From the NCBI GenBank assembly GCA_012513625.1, contig JAAZBW010000478.1:1-5074 (forward strand): a stretch of DNA of 5,074 nucleotides, read 5' to 3'. Every line of letters starts with the position of its first letter. The stretch's first letter is position 1. This stretch comes from Actinomycetales bacterium (lineage in GTDB: Bacteria > Actinomycetota > Actinomycetes > Actinomycetales > Actinomycetaceae). The notes under the pieces were generated by a model. That model saw only the letters and a list, made by a program, of their open reading frames with translations, made no database searches and had not been told where the DNA came from. Below are positions 4,634 through 5,074 of this stretch, one piece after another. The translations under genes and the position numbers were made by a program.

Positions 4634-5074
4634 ATGAGAACAACACGCACGTTGATTGCCGCCGTGGCGATTGGCGCGATGACCACCCTCGCCGCCTGCG
4701 GCGGCGGAGGCTCCGATGAGGCCGGCTCCGACACGCTCACCCTCTGGCACTACGAGGGTGAAACCAGTGCGATGGGAATCGCGTGGGCGGAGGCCATGCG
4801 GATCTTCGAGGAGGAGCACGAGGGCGTGACGATCCAGTTCGAGGAGAAGTCCTTTGAGCAGATCCAGCAGACCGCCGGCATGATCCTCAACTCGGACGAG
4901 GCGCCGGACATCCTCGAGTACAACAAGGGCAACGCCACCGCCGGCCTGCTCGCCTCGCAGGGACTCCTCCTCGATATTTCCGATGCCGCAGAGCAGCGCG
5001 GTTGGGCAGAGCTCCTGCCCTCCTCGATCGCCACCACTGCCCGGTATGACGAGAACGGCGTCATGGGCTCCGGC
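4634..5074 (+). CDS. ABC transporter solute-binding lipoprotein, family 1 (N-terminal part; 3' end outside window)
   Basis: The frame stays open from the ATG at 4634 to the right edge, giving 147 residues. A lipoprotein signal peptide is clear: basic start (MRTTR), hydrophobic core (LIAAVAIGAMTTL) and lipobox L19-A20-A21-C22, followed by a Gly/Ser linker. The mature part begins TLTLWHYEGE, continues with AMRIFEEEHEGVTIQFEEKS and APDILEYNKGNATAGLLASQ, and reaches LLLDISDAAEQRGW. This is the usual N-lobe order of family 1 extracellular solute-binding proteins (carbohydrate CUT1 type). Full-length members have about 400-450 residues, so roughly one third is visible. It should sit lipid-anchored on the outer face of the membrane and hand its ligand to permeases probably encoded downstream. 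A carbohydrate ligand is inferred from the family and the adjacent LacI-type repressor. Confidence 0.92.
   Translation, partial: MRTTRTLIAAVAIGAMTTLAACGGGGSDEAGSDTLTLWHYEGETSAMGIAWAEAMRIFEEEHEGVTIQFEEKSFEQIQQTAGMILNSDEAPDILEYNKGNATAGLLASQGLLLDISDAAEQRGWAELLPSSIATTARYDENGVMGSG

Noticed and set aside
2969..4819. 616-residue open frame on the minus strand across the control region, repressor and lipoprotein start
   Set aside because: It is a shadow of the GC-rich repressor gene: rich in Arg, Gly and His, without domain motifs, and it crosses the operators, promoter and two ribosome binding sites that support the plus-strand genes.

Overview
The window is GC-rich throughout, with G/C-ending codons, GTG as well as ATG starts, and strong AGGAGG ribosome binding sites on some genes. 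This suggests a high-GC actinobacterium; I cannot name the genus. There is no rRNA, tRNA, CRISPR array, transposase or phage structural gene.

Layout from left to right. (a) Bases 1-383 hold the 3' end of a plus-strand multi-pass membrane protein that runs off the left edge. (b) Bases 384-745 carry no intact gene. They contain a perfect 18-bp inverted repeat with a 3-nt loop, which continues into a 34-bp-period direct repeat (three copies of CCACACAGTCG). Next comes a short minus-strand remnant that reads like the C-terminus of a thiamine-pyrophosphate-dependent 2-oxoacid dehydrogenase E1 subunit with an internal deletion. Last is a -10-like element placed for a leaderless mRNA. (c) Bases 746-2665 encode a complete lipoteichoic-acid-synthase-like enzyme: five membrane segments plus an extracellular sulfatase-fold domain with the expected metal and nucleophile residues. 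(d) Bases 2662-3204 (minus) encode a 180-residue protein made of three helix-turn-helix repeats. It converges on the LTA-synthase-like gene, and the two TAG stops share the palindrome CTAG. (e) Bases 3205-3463 form a divergent control region with a good promoter, two abutting LacI-type operators over the predicted transcription start, and a 5' leader with alternative hairpins. (f) Bases 3464-4624 encode a LacI-family repressor whose C-terminal end is interrupted by an 18-residue (54-bp) tandem repeat. (g) Bases 4634 to the right edge begin a lipoprotein solute-binding protein of a carbohydrate-type ABC transporter.

The two right-hand plus-strand genes form the start of a sugar-uptake operon. 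The repressor comes first and the binding protein starts 9 nt after it, with its ribosome binding site overlapping the repressor stop codon. The tandem operators suggest that the repressor controls its own transcription together with the transporter. The LTA-synthase-like gene and the triple-HTH gene look like independent units.

I did not find a convincing new multi-gene system. The most interesting items are the in-frame minisatellite inside the repressor, the doubled operator with its folded leader, the 34-bp repeat with its palindromic end, and the E1 remnant whose deletion joint lies on a 9-bp sequence that probably occurred on both sides.
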